A DNA stretch of 64,000 bases from assembly GCA_963662375.2 (NCBI GenBank), contig CAXXRP010000003.1, positions 62,001 to 126,000 of the forward strand, read 5' to 3'. This document shows positions 1-9,386 of the stretch, piece after piece. A program made the translations under genes and the position numbers. Origin of the DNA: UBA11612 sp963662375. Lineage in GTDB: Bacteria > Pseudomonadota > Alphaproteobacteria > Rhodospirillales > Rhodospirillaceae. Under the pieces are notes generated by a model. It ran no database searches. It worked only from the letters and a program-made list of their open reading frames with translations, and was not told the origin of the DNA. The stretch's first letter is position 1, and every line of letters begins with the position of its first letter.

Positions 1-2
1 CG

Positions 3-1070
3 AAACGCCATATGGACGTGGCCGCATCGGTTCAGAAGCTGATTACAGAGGCGCTACTAACGCTTACGCGCTATGCCGTCGCCCAAACAGGCGCTCGACG
101 ATTATGCTTCTCCGGAGGTGTCGCTCTCAATTGTGTGGCTAATGGCGAAATACTGAGATCGGGTGCAGTGGACGACATTTGGATACAGCCGGCGGCAGGC
201 GATGCCGGTGGAGCGCTCGGTTGCGCCTTGCAGAACTATTACTCGTCAACGGGAGATTCCAGAACACCAGTAATCCCGGACTCTATGCGCGGCGCCCGCT
301 TGGGCCCGAATTTCACACAAGCTTTCATGGAAAAAAGCCTAGGCAGTCTGGGGGCGAATTACGACCTTTTGAATGAGGCTGACCTGATTCAGTCCACAGC
401 CGAGGCGCTTGCGCGCGGCGAAGTTGTCGGCTGGTTCGATGGAGCCATGGAATTCGGGCCCCGCGCGCTTGGCGGTCGTTCAATCCTTGCCGATGCACGC
501 CGTCCTGACATGCAGCGCAAATTGAATCTTAAGGTAAAACACCGCGAAAGCTTCAGGCCCTTTGCTCCCATCGTCCTGGCAGAAGAGGCGCACAAATGGT
601 TCAACATAGATCGGGAGAGCCCATATATGTTGATTGTCGCGTCTATCCTCGAGCAACACCGCACGCCGCACTCACCTGAGGCCGCGGAACAGACGGGATT
701 TGATAGATTGGATGTGGTCCGCTCGGTACTCCCTGCTGTCACTCACGTCGACTATTCGGCACGCATACAGACTGTAGATGAAACTCGTAGCCCTCGCTTG
801 CATGCGCTGCTTTCCAAATTTTCCCAATTGACGGGGGTATCGGTGCTCGTCAATACTAGCTTTAATGTGAATGACGAACCGATCGTTTGTTCGCCTACCG
901 ATGCTTACCGGTGTTTCCTCAATACCGACGTGGATCGTTTGGTCATGGGCAATGCCGTGCTTGTCAGGGAGCAGCAGCTGGAGGAAGGTGAGGTTGGCAC
1001 GATCTCGAGGGAACCCGATCCTTCAACTCAGGAGCTAAGACCTGACGATTCTTTGTATACTCTGTACTGA
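3..1070 (+). CDS. Carbamoyltransferase (NodU/CmcH family), 5' end outside the window
   Basis: Transfers a carbamoyl group from carbamoyl phosphate to a hydroxyl of a small-molecule substrate, in the cytoplasm. The frame is open to the window edge, so the N-terminus is missing and the ATG at 12 is internal. The visible part starts in the Kae1/ASKHA-like domain, with CFSGGVALNC and a DAGGALGCAL stretch. It continues into the C-terminal domain typical of the family, with FGPRALGGRSILADAR, KHRESFRPFAP and NTSFNVNDEPIV. NodU-type enzymes are usually about 550-600 residues, so roughly 200 are missing. The substrate cannot be told from sequence. The next gene, 113 bases on, is a threonine-synthase-like PLP enzyme; a shared biosynthetic role is possible but unproven. 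Confidence 0.88.
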   Translation, partial: KRHMDVAASVQKLITEALLTLTRYAVAQTGARRLCFSGGVALNCVANGEILRSGAVDDIWIQPAAGDAGGALGCALQNYYSSTGDSRTPVIPDSMRGARLGPNFTQAFMEKSLGSLGANYDLLNEADLIQSTAEALARGEVVGWFDGAMEFGPRALGGRSILADARRPDMQRKLNLKVKHRESFRPFAPIVLAEEAHKWFNIDRESPYMLIVASILEQHRTPHSPEAAEQTGFDRLDVVRSVLPAVTHVDYSARIQTVDETRSPRLHALLSKFSQLTGVSVLVNTSFNVNDEPIVCSPTDAYRCFLNTDVDRLVMGNAVLVREQQLEEGEVGTISREPDPSTQELRPDDSLYTLY

Positions 1071-1183
1071 TAGGTCCGGCGCCAGTGGCCTATAGCCCAA
1101 AACTAACACCCCTCGAACAATGCGAAGTCATGCAGTAAACTAACATTGCGACTGGTAAAGAAAATCGGTCAGGCCAAAGCTGC

Positions 1184-2425
1184 ATGTCTAAATTTCAATC
1201 CTTCGTGACTCATCTTGAGTGTTCGGTGACCGGCAAAGTCTACGAACCGGGCCATGTTTACGGCTTATCCGAGGCGGGCAAGCCTCTATTGGTAAGATAC
1301 GATCTTTCTGCGCTCGCTGCTGCCTTTACCAAAGAGGATCTTGCAACCCGCGGTGGCGGGTTTTGGCGATATCGTGAATTTCTTCCCGTTACGAATTCCG
1401 AAAATATCGTTGAGTTGGGCGAAGTTGTTACGCCGCTGATGACGCTGCCGCGAATTGCCAATAAGTGCGGTGTGAATTCAGAGTCCATCCTAGTTAAGGA
1501 TGATAGTCGATTGCCCACGGGCTCCTTCAAAGCACGGGGGTTGGCGTTGGCGGTGTCGATGGCCAAGGAGTTGGGTTTGGAGCACTTGGCTATGCCTACG
1601 AACGGAAATGCCGGTGCGGCTATGGCGGCATATGCTAGCCGCGCCGGGTTGCGCACGACGATTTTTTGCCCCGCTGACACTCCAGAAATCAACGTATCCG
1701 AAATTGAGATCCAGGGCGCTTCCATCTATCTGGTGAATGGGCTGATCAACGACTGTGGAAAGATTGTTGCGGATGGCAAGGCATCAGTCGGGTGGTTTGA
1801 TGTTTCCACATTAAAAGAACCATATCGGATCGAGGGAAAGAAGACGATTGGGCTGGAACTTGCGGAGCAGTTGCACTGGGAATTGCCGGACGTGGTTTTC
1901 TATCCCACTGGGGGCGGTACTGGCTTAATTGGAATGTGGAAGGCTTTTGATGAGTTGGAAGCGATCAGTTGGATTGGGCCAAAACGCCCGCGGATGGTTG
2001 CGGTGCAGGCAAGCGGCTGTGCGCCGATCGTCAAGGCCTATGACGAGGGACAAGAGCATGCGCCTCTTTGGGAAGACGCTCATACCGTTGCTGCAGGAAT
2101 TCGCGTACCGGTCGCAATAGGTGACTTTTTAGTTCTCCGTGCCGTGCGCGAGTCTAAAGGGTTTGCGATCTCAGTGACGGACAAGCAGATCCTGGACGCA
2201 CGCAACGAGGTTGCACAGGAAGAGGGGTTTTTAATGTGCCCGGAAGGAGCCGCGACATATGCCGCCTATCTTCAGTCGCTGAAAAACGGTCGGGTAACGC
2301 CTCATGAGCAGGTGCTTCTTTTCAACTCAGCGACAGGTCTAAAGTACGAAATGTCAAGGGTCACTCGCACGCTGGATCGAACTAAACCAATCCCGTACGA
2401 AGAAATGGTAGCTCCGAATTTGTAA
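1184..2425 (+). CDS. Threonine synthase-like PLP enzyme
   Basis: 413 residues of fold-type II PLP enzyme, most like threonine synthase, which converts O-phosphohomoserine to threonine in the cytoplasm. The Schiff-base lysine lies in PTGSFKARG, the substrate-loop asparagine in PTNGNAGAAMAAYA, and the phosphate-binding glycine loop is PTGGGTGLIGM. The N-terminal LECSVTGKVYEPG segment is the usual threonine synthase head. The length fits the shorter bacterial/archaeal class rather than the ThrC of about 460 residues common in Alphaproteobacteria, so this may be a second, specialised copy. It follows a carbamoyltransferase in the same direction. The substrate is not certain; other beta-eliminating or replacing PLP enzymes share these motifs. 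Confidence 0.85.
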   Translation: MSKFQSFVTHLECSVTGKVYEPGHVYGLSEAGKPLLVRYDLSALAAAFTKEDLATRGGGFWRYREFLPVTNSENIVELGEVVTPLMTLPRIANKCGVNSESILVKDDSRLPTGSFKARGLALAVSMAKELGLEHLAMPTNGNAGAAMAAYASRAGLRTTIFCPADTPEINVSEIEIQGASIYLVNGLINDCGKIVADGKASVGWFDVSTLKEPYRIEGKKTIGLELAEQLHWELPDVVFYPTGGGTGLIGMWKAFDELEAISWIGPKRPRMVAVQASGCAPIVKAYDEGQEHAPLWEDAHTVAAGIRVPVAIGDFLVLRAVRESKGFAISVTDKQILDARNEVAQEEGFLMCPEGAATYAAYLQSLKNGRVTPHEQVLLFNSATGLKYEMSRVTRTLDRTKPIPYEEMVAPNL

Positions 2426-2573
2426 ATTTTAAGCACTTTATGCCACGGCAAATGGTCGAGGGGCGTCCGGCAGAAGCGGATTTTCAGAGTAAGAAAGTCC
2501 CAATATTCAATAAGTTTCAGTAACTTGTTCTAATATTGCTTTTTGCTAGTTTCCTTCACATTGGCAACCAGTC

Positions 2574-2867
2574 GTCAGCGAAACTCACTACCTATGGCGG
2601 GCTGTCGATCACGAAGGCGAACGGCTTGAGACATTAGTCACAAAGAGGCGAGATCGTAAGGCAGCATTGACGTTTTTTCTCAAAACCATAAAGCGATATG
2701 GCCGCCCAGAAGTCATCGTGACGGATAGGCTACGCTCATACGGCGCTGCTATGCGAGAGATTGGGAATGCATATCATCAGGAGATTGGGCGATAGCTCAA
2801 CAACCGCCAAACCTTAAAGCTCAACCGCGTTGCTGCTCTGACTGAGTGGCGGTAGCTTGCAGCCTGA
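2574..2867 (+). pseudogene. IS6-family transposase relic
   Basis: One frame reads HYLWRAVDHEGERLETLVTK, then a KRYGRPEVIVTDRLRSYGA block, both typical of the catalytic domain of IS6/IS240 transposases. A TAG at 2793 falls where the family has Trp-Leu-Asn-Asn. Immediately afterwards the frame jumps to the family's C-terminal LKLNRVAALTEWR, with a second TAG at 2853 and the natural stop at 2865. The part between WLNNR and FKLNR (tens of residues) is deleted without loss of frame, and the N-terminus is missing. No terminal repeats are visible. This is an old, dead insertion. Confidence 0.8.
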
Positions 2868-3001
2868 GGGCCGCGATATCATGGTCCTCGCAGACCAGTT
2901 AGGTTTAATCTGACAATGCCCGCGTTAGCCCTCTCAGGCATCGCTCAGGGGTCAGCGCGGTGGGTCCTGATTAGTTCGATGACGACTTCGAGGAGAAGCA
3001 G

Positions 3002-3741
3002 ATGAACTCGGGGAGGGTCTGTATTGTCGTTGGCGCTGGGGATTATATCGGTGGCGCCGTCGCCAAACGTTTTGCGCGCGAAGGCTTCACGGTTTTTGCG
3101 GGGCGTCGCCAGGGCGACAAACTCGCGTCCCTCCAGGCGGAGATTGAGGCAATCGGCGGCACCTGCGTTGCGCGCGCCATCGATGCCCGCAAGGAAGAGG
3201 ATATTTCCCGATTTATGGAAGAAGCTGCGGCGGCGGGTACGCCTGAGGTCTGTGTATTCAACATCGGCGGTAACGTTCGATTTCCGATTTTAGAAACGAC
3301 CGAGCGGGTTTTCCGCAAGGTTTGGGAGATGGGATGTTACGCCGGGTTCCTCACCGGGCGGGAAGCTGCGCGTCACATGCTTAAGCACGGCCGGGGCTCA
3401 ATCTTTTTTACCGGGGCGACAGCCAGCATGCGCGGCTCGGCCGGGTTCTCCGCATTTGCGAGCGCAAAATTTGGCCTCAGGGCGGTTGCCCAGTCCATGG
3501 CCCGCGAGCTTGGCCCCAAAAACACCCATGTGGTCCACTTATTATTGACGCGGCGGTAGACACAGCGTGGGTGCATGAACGCATCAGGGACTCCCAGGGG
3601 GAGCAGGCCGTAAAGAATCTCGCGGAAAACCAATTAATGCGTCCGGAGTCTGTTGCCGAGGCGTATTGGTACCTCCACAACCAAGAGCCCAGCTCTTGGA
3701 CCCACGAACTGGACGCGCGGCCGTTTATGGAAAAATGGTAG
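3002..3741 (+). pseudogene. Short-chain dehydrogenase/reductase, frameshifted
   Basis: NAD(P)-dependent SDR. The Rossmann start is seen as VVGAGDYIGGAVAKRFA, with FNIGGNVRFP at the NNAG position and SAFASAKFG around the catalytic lysine; the usual catalytic tyrosine position of YxxxK is occupied by Phe (FASAK). The first frame stops at 3559. A shift near 3540 restores a family-like tail (AAVDTAWVHERI, then WTHELDARPFMEKW) ending at 3741. Corrected length is about 246 residues, normal for an SDR. The single indel could be real decay or a sequencing error. The downstream acyl-CoA synthetase on the opposite strand is also frameshifted. Confidence 0.8.
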
Positions 3742-3861
3742 CGCGGGGCGGGGCGGCGCCTACAAGCTTACAGACCAAGGCTACCCGCGGCAACGCCATT
3801 ACCGCAGCGATGGATTGAATTCAGGACGGCGCCGACGCGAGGCTATAAAAACCGCGCCTGC

Positions 3862-5452
3862 TCACCGCCTTTTCAGCGCTCGCAAATCCGTTACGCCCAG
3901 ATCTTCCCGTGGGTCGACGTCCGACGGGAATATCTTCGCCCGGTGCAAGCGCTGCGATGGCGTCAGCGGTAGTGAGTCCCGAAACACCATCCATCCCGGC
4001 GTCTTGAAATACGCGAGTTTCAGTTGCACCAGTGGAAGATGTCTTTGGCCAGCACCTCCGAGGGGCCCTTTCCCTCTTTCAGCACCACACAGGCCATCAC
4101 CTCTTCCTCGCGCAACTCGTCTTTCACCGCGATTACTGCCACTTGCGCCACCGCTGCGTGGGTGAGGATTGTTGCTTCCGCTTCCGCCGCCGAAATGTTC
4201 TCGCCGCCGCGCCGCACGATGTTCTTTTTACGGTCAATGAAGTAGAGCATGTCGTCTTCACCCCGCATGCACACATCGCCGCTGTGAAACCAGCCGCCGC
4301 TCCAAGCTTTCTCGGTCGCTTCATCGTTCTTCAGGTATCCGGAAAAGAACCCAAGGCGCGGATCGTAACCACCGCTGCGCACTAAAAGCTCGCCCATGGT
4401 GCCGCGCGGCACTTCTTGACCGTTGTCGTCAACGATCTTGGCCAGATAGTCCGGCGTTGGTTTCCCAAAGGCCCGGGTGTCGATATGCCGTGGCTCTTCG
4501 TGGGCTGAAAATACGCGTGCATTTCAGTCATGCCCCAAATTTCCACCAACGGAAAACCAAAACGTTCCTCGAAGGGCCCATGAAGCTGCGGCTCAATCCC
4601 GCCGCCAAAACCGAACTTCACTTTGTGTGCACGGTCCTCATCGGCCGCAGGCCGTTTCATCAGCATGGAAGGCATGATTCCGAGGTAATGAATCACCGTT
4701 GCGCGCGAGGTGGCCACCTCGCCCCACCATCGGTTGGGGCTAAACCGCACCGCGAGAATGAGGCAACTGCGCGTCAAGATTACACAGCTCAGGCACACCG
4801 CCATATTGTTGATGTGATAAAATGGGCTCGGGTTATAAAACCGCTCTTCAGTGCGGGTCATGGCCAGATAACCGCCGCGGCTTGCGTACCACTCCCCGGA
4901 CATCAAGTGGCACTGATTGCTCATTAAGCAGCCCTTGGGCTGGCCCGTCGTGCCAGAGGTGTACAAAATGCTGGCGATGGATTTTTCGTTTGGCGGACCG
5001 GCCTCTGGTGCAGATTTTCTAACTGTTGGCACGCCGTCCGAGAACTTGGCGATGTCGATCACCGGGAAGGGACGGCCTAATTGCGCGCCCACGGCTTGCA
5101 AATCGCCCACTCGGTCGGTCAGCACGACCGCCATGTCGGACTCGCTGTGATCCATCTGGTAAAGCAGCTCGGCATGGCGGTAGTCCGGGTTCACCGGTGC
5201 CATGGTGCAGCCTAGGTCGTTCAACGCCAGAAAATGAAACACCATCTCCGGGCATTGGCCCAGCAATACTGCCACCCGGTGGCTGTGATCGAATCCTGCG
5301 TCAGCATAGATTTTCCGGCAAACAGCAACATCCCGCGCCGCCACACCATAGGAGATATCCCGCGGCACACCCGCTTCATCTAACACGCAGAGAAACGCGG
5401 CATCCGGCGTTTCCGAAACTGCTTTAGAAAATTCCTCGTAAACCGTGGTCAT
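3862..5452 (-). pseudogene. Acyl-CoA synthetase (AMP-forming), two frameshifts
   Basis: ANL-superfamily ligase that would activate a carboxylic acid to its CoA thioester through an acyl-adenylate. The N-terminal part begins at the ATG at 5452 and carries the P-loop-like LYTSGTTGQPKGC and the adenylation motif WGMTEMHA. The frame breaks near 4484 and resumes as AFGKPTPDYLAKIVDDNGQE. It continues through GWFHSGDV and IDRKKNIVRRGGENIS (hinge region). A second break near 4008 is followed by KLAYFKTPGWMVFRDSLP, which supplies the catalytic C-domain tail, and DPREDLGVTDLRALKR to the stop at 3862. Corrected length is about 530 residues. It faces a frameshifted SDR tail to tail. Confidence 0.82.
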
Positions 5453-5506
5453 GGCATGCGCCTCGCCATTCCGCGCCCCCCAAAAAAGAATGAACTGCCT
5501 CTTTTT

Positions 5507-5671
5507 TCAACGGCTCATAGGGACGGGGTATAGAGCCAATCCGGTAGGCGCCGTTGCGGCGCCCGCCACCCCGACAATGTGCATAGCCCGCGCTAAAAAT
5601 TCCTGCCGCGACAGAGAAGTGTGAATGTAGGTGTTGTAGAGGTCGATCACCCGTGAATCTATTTTTGTCAT
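5507..5671 (-). pseudogene. Dienelactone hydrolase family, N-terminal stub
   Basis: A 54-codon frame begins MTKIDSRVIDLYNTYIHTSL and continues SRQEFLARAMHIVGVAGAA. This matches the characteristic head of exported dienelactone hydrolase-family proteins, where a DLYDEYTH-type start precedes a Tat-like RR-F-L leader. The alpha/beta-hydrolase domain with its catalytic Cys/Asp/His is absent. The frame stops at 5507, just upstream of the acyl-CoA synthetase start. A 7-base tandem repeat lies 14 bases upstream of the ATG. Recognition rests on the short N-terminal pattern only. Confidence 0.5.
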
Positions 5672-5685
5672 GGCTGCCTCCGCCG

Positions 5686-5713
5686 GCGTGTGGCGTGTGG
5701 CGTGTGGCGTGTG
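5686..5713. repeat. 7-base tandem repeat, 4 copies
   Basis: GCGTGTG is repeated four times without interruption. It sits where the ribosome-binding or promoter region of the truncated dienelactone hydrolase would be. Copy number could vary by slippage; no function is evident. Confidence 0.85.
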
Positions 5714-5968
5714 GAGCTTGGGGGATTTCGCTGTGCGCCGACAGGTCTGTCACTGAGATGTGGAACCCCGCCGCAGGGGCGGAATCGCGAACCCGCCCAT
5801 AGCCGATATCAATTCCAAATGCACATCCCTATACCAAAGCCCTTTGGAGTGAATGATTCTTGCAGCAAGGCCTGGAGATGAGCGTCAATGAATGCGGGCG
5901 GCGAGGGGCCATTTACAGGCTGGTGCCCAACGTTTACATTTTGTTAGATCCGATGCGGGAGTTGAGCG

Positions 5969-6517
5969 ATGCGTTGGCAATTTTTAATGGTTCCCGCGGC
6001 GGTGATAGCTAGCGCGCCCGCATTGGCCGGGGCCCACTATCTGACCCTCGATCAGGCGCAGAATCTACTCTTTCCCGGCGCGACCTTTACATCGGATTTC
6101 CGCACGCTCTCGGACCAGGAGATCGAGAAGATTGTTTCGGCGGCCGACGTAAAGCTGTGGAACCGAAAAGTCAGGGTCTGGCGCGTCTCCACTGGCGGTT
6201 GGTTCATCATCGATCAGGTCCACGGGAAAGACGATTGGGTCAGCTATGCCGTCGGGCTGGATGAAAGTGGGGCCATTACCGACATAGAGGTGCTGGAGTG
6301 TTGGGAGCGGTACAATGAAATCAGGTTGCCCGCATGGCGCGCCCAGTTCAAGGGTGCACGGTACGGCGAGTTCAAAGGCACGCGATACGGCAGAATAGAG
6401 GAGGATAGCGAGATCCAAATCATCACGGGAACCACGTTGTCTTCAGTGCATGTCACCGAAGGCATCACGCGAATATTGGCCACGTTCGCGCTTGTCATCG
6501 CGCCGCCGGACCCATAA
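5969..6517 (+). CDS. Exported FMN-binding domain protein
   Basis: 182 residues with a cleavable signal peptide (hydrophobic run, ending near PALAGA) and a C-terminal FMN-binding domain. The segment ITGTTLSSVHVTEGITR matches the (S/T)G(A/T)T-x-SS flavinylation motif, in which the second Thr is covalently loaded with FMN by ApbE. The product is expected in the periplasm as a small electron carrier. The gene converges with the DUF1552 gene on the other strand. No ApbE gene is visible in the window. Proximity to exported DUF1552 and cytochrome-like cassettes suggests periplasmic redox chemistry, but this is inference. Confidence 0.8.
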   Translation: MRWQFLMVPAAVIASAPALAGAHYLTLDQAQNLLFPGATFTSDFRTLSDQEIEKIVSAADVKLWNRKVRVWRVSTGGWFIIDQVHGKDDWVSYAVGLDESGAITDIEVLECWERYNEIRLPAWRAQFKGARYGEFKGTRYGRIEEDSEIQIITGTTLSSVHVTEGITRILATFALVIAPPDP

Positions 6518-6553
6518 GCGAGCTCAGACGCATTCAGGAATCCGCGCCGTCCC

Positions 6554-7894
6554 TTAGACCAGGATTTCTCCGATCTCCTTCGAAGTATTGTTGCTTTTGG
6601 TGCCCCACGACGGTGTATTTACACCCATGACGCGCAGTGCGGTGTAGCCGATGCGAACGGCGGTGGTGCCTCCAGCGTCAATGTGTAAGCCGGTCTTGAC
6701 GCGGCCACCCGCGCGGCCAGCGGTGAAGGCCGGCATTCCATCGAGCGAATGAATTCTGGCGTAGCCGTGGTCGGTGGTAGCGTAGATCAAGACATTGTCG
6801 AGCAGTGTCCCGTCGCCCTCCTTGATCTTTGTGAAGGCGTCCACAAAATAAGCCCAGGACTCCATAGCCCGACGGGTAAACCACGAGCACATGGGCTGAT
6901 ATCCAAGGGTATAGTCTTCGGGTTCTTCGTGGGTCGCGGTGTGATGCGGCTTCTCATAGCCTGCCTTGTTGGTGTCCCCGTTCCTGGTGTTATAGGCTAA
7001 GTTGAAAACGCGCGTCTGATCACAAGCCAAGGCCATGACCATGAGTTCTGTCATCATGCGATGGCGGGCTGCGACCAGTTCAGCTTCCTTTCCCGCCGGA
7101 AGGTCTTCCTCAGGATCGGTGCCCGCAGGCTGGCAGACCGCGATCGGCACCGGCTTCGTCAGCCGCTGCGCCATTTGTTGCTCCAAATGGCGCAGACCGG
7201 TGAAGTATTGATCAAGCCGCGCCCTGTCCTCCGCACCCACCTTTCGCATTAGATGCCGCGTATCGTCCATAACGCCGGACAGCACGCTCTTGCGGACCAT
7301 AAGCTGCGGGTCAGGTGTGAACGTAGCCGCATTGGGATCGGGAAACTCCGGCCCGAACAGGCGTGTGTATAACTTCACGGGCGAGGTCTCTGGAGTATTG
7401 GGTGTGGTGCTGTTTTCGTAGCTGAGAAGGCTGCGATTTTCTCCCGTGGCAGTCACGGTCAGGGATTTGAAACGCGTGGTGAGGCCAAGCTGGTTGGCGA
7501 TGGTGACGTCGATGGTTTCCCCCGGAATATCGTTTCCGTCCTTCGGGGCGCTGCCGGTTCTCTGGATCACCCAACCGGTGTAGTGACAAAGGTTCTCATA
7601 ATTATCGCGAAATGCCGTTAAGTTGGTGAAGAGGTTGATGTGGTCACGAACCCGTTCCAGCGATGCGATTTCCTCAGGCAGATCAAAGTTGGGACCGGTT
7701 TTTTTCGGAATGAACACCTTCTTGGCCATCCCAAGCCCCCAGTGCCATGTGCCGAATCGCACCGGCATCGGCTTGCCCGACGCCAAGGCCGTGCCGTTGG
7801 TATTGAGAAAGCAGTTAAGGAGCGGCAGTGCGACTGTAACTGCGCCCCCGTTCAACATGCCGCGCAGGACACGACGCCGGTTGAGATCGTTCAT
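6554..7894 (-). CDS. DUF1552 exported protein (cassette 1)
   Basis: 446 residues, DUF1552 (PF07586). A Tat-type leader is visible: NRRRVLRGMLNGG followed by a hydrophobic run. Family-typical stretches include KLYTRLFGPEFPDP, VRKSVLSGVMDD and ALACDQTRVFNLAY, and the C-terminal region has ATTDHGYARIHS. The start is supported by AGGAGG a few bases upstream. It lies 59 bases downstream of an unrecognised exported protein (7954-9063). The same pair of families recurs at 26003-30261, there with a DUF1592 gene in between. DUF1552 has no assigned activity; the members look like exported proteins of the same broad class as DUF1501 proteins. Confidence 0.88.
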   Translation of the reverse strand: MNDLNRRRVLRGMLNGGAVTVALPLLNCFLNTNGTALASGKPMPVRFGTWHWGLGMAKKVFIPKKTGPNFDLPEEIASLERVRDHINLFTNLTAFRDNYENLCHYTGWVIQRTGSAPKDGNDIPGETIDVTIANQLGLTTRFKSLTVTATGENRSLLSYENSTTPNTPETSPVKLYTRLFGPEFPDPNAATFTPDPQLMVRKSVLSGVMDDTRHLMRKVGAEDRARLDQYFTGLRHLEQQMAQRLTKPVPIAVCQPAGTDPEEDLPAGKEAELVAARHRMMTELMVMALACDQTRVFNLAYNTRNGDTNKAGYEKPHHTATHEEPEDYTLGYQPMCSWFTRRAMESWAYFVDAFTKIKEGDGTLLDNVLIYATTDHGYARIHSLDGMPAFTAGRAGGRVKTGLHIDAGGTTAVRIGYTALRVMGVNTPSWGTKSNNTSKEIGEILV

Positions 7895-7953
7895 AGGAAC
7901 CTCCTATCTTGCGCTAGCCCGTTCGGGCGTTCGTACCTTACGAACAAGTGACC

Positions 7954-9063
7954 CTACCGACTTGAGGCCACCCGGTTCAGACGTTCGTTTTTCTTCGCCG
8001 CCACCTCTTGTGAGGGATGCAGGACAAACACCTGCGTGAATTTTGCATCGACGGCGACGGAGATGGCAGTGTTATCACCCGTCTTCGGGTCAGGATATGC
8101 ATCGGCCAGACGGCGCAGCGTCCTATACATCGACGGTGATGACTCCTGGCCATAGCTCTGGTGGTGCGTCGACCAGGTTGTCGTCGCATGATAGTACCAG
8201 TTTTGGACGTCGGCATATCCCGCGATCAGTCCGTCAGCTCTTTGGGGTGTAAGTTTCAGGCTAAACCGCATGTCGCGCAGGGAATGAATCCCGCTTGTAT
8301 CGAATGTTGATGACCAGGGTATGTCCAAGTCAGCTGCGTCGGTGGTCAATACGCCATCGACGATCTTGCCATTAAACGTCTGAATAAACGACTTGCCCCA
8401 ACGCATGTCTACGCGTTGTGTTCCGCCCGGCATAAAGTCCTTGCCGGTGGCGTCGGTCAGCATTCCGTCGAGGCCCCGATACGTAGTCACCGTCACCTCG
8501 TCATCGTTGGTCAGGCTATCCACGCCCGTCAGCTCGATCAAAAATCTATTGAAATTGTAGGTCTGCATAAATGAATTTTCAAAATGGTAGGCGGTGCCAT
8601 CAGGGCCCCTGAAGTTCGCGATGCAGCCAATCGTGCGGTACAGTTGGTTATCGACCCCCTCATCTCCGTCGGGGCTGACAAAATCGTTGGCGTCAACCCT
8701 TCCGTCGAGGTTCAGACCCAACGAGACTTTTCCCGCCACTTCTTTAAAAGAATACGGCTCTTCCGAGGTGCCCGGGTGCCATACCTCACTCTCTCGCGCG
8801 ATTTGGGTTTCAAGGAGCGTCCGCTTTTGTCCGTCCTCAGGAAACAAAATCTTGAACTGCTCACGCGGCCCATCATTGTAACCCTGGGGGCATTCCGTCT
8901 TGCCATCCGGCGTTTGGTAGAGGGCCCAATGCTTGCTTGTCAGAACGTATCCGATCGTACGGTCTTTCAGAGTGGCGCTATCTTCGGCTACCGCGCCGCC
9001 CGTGCCGCAGATCGCCATGGCTGTAACCAGAAATCCCGTCTTCACTGACAAATCACGTCTCAC
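7954..9063 (-). CDS. Unrecognised exported protein, paralogue of 26003-27172
   Basis: I do not recognise a named family. The chosen GTG start at 9063 has GGAGAG upstream and gives a clean signal peptide (MRRDLSVKTGFLVTAMAIC, cleavage near AVAED). The mature part shares an ordered set of landmarks with 26003-27172: a CPxG motif (CPQGYN), a VDNQLYRTIGCI segment, a Thr/Gly-rich GVDSLTNDDEV region, and the C-terminal RTLRRLADAYPDPKTGDN. Two conserved cysteines suggest a disulfide. It is the first gene of a pair with DUF1552. A role in the same periplasmic complex as DUF1552 is inferred from the conserved linkage. Confidence 0.75.
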   Translation of the reverse strand: MRRDLSVKTGFLVTAMAICGTGGAVAEDSATLKDRTIGYVLTSKHWALYQTPDGKTECPQGYNDGPREQFKILFPEDGQKRTLLETQIARESEVWHPGTSEEPYSFKEVAGKVSLGLNLDGRVDANDFVSPDGDEGVDNQLYRTIGCIANFRGPDGTAYHFENSFMQTYNFNRFLIELTGVDSLTNDDEVTVTTYRGLDGMLTDATGKDFMPGGTQRVDMRWGKSFIQTFNGKIVDGVLTTDAADLDIPWSSTFDTSGIHSLRDMRFSLKLTPQRADGLIAGYADVQNWYYHATTTWSTHHQSYGQESSPSMYRTLRRLADAYPDPKTGDNTAISVAVDAKFTQVFVLHPSQEVAAKKNERLNRVASSR

Positions 9064-9386
9064 TAGGTCTCTCTCCAAAACTGCAGTCGTTGCCGTCATT
9101 CGGCGTTACCAAAGACCCTTATCTTTTCGCCAAAGAGCCATGCGGCAAACATTAAACTCGTCCTCGGCACCACCGTGGCCGAACATCTTAAGCGGCAAAA
9201 GGCCCTCAAAAGATGCGCCTATGATACTGCATTATAGGGCGGCAGCCTAGGATGATCCTTGTGATTATGCTGAAACTCTCTGAATTTCATCCCAAGGATC
9301 GCCCGTAAAAAGGGGCAGTTTTGCCTTCTACTCCCGGCTCGGCACGTTCGATAAACTCGCGCCCCTCAAATAAGCTGCCCCTCAAC
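9064..9386. other. Intergenic, no gene seen
   Basis: It holds the promoter side of the exported protein gene at 7954-9063 and the end of the amidase gene. An inverted pair GATCCTTG / CAAGGATC near 9254-9302 and a GGGGCAG / CTGCCCC pair near 9314-9379 are visible but have long loops. No terminator with a T-tract is convincing. Confidence 0.5.
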
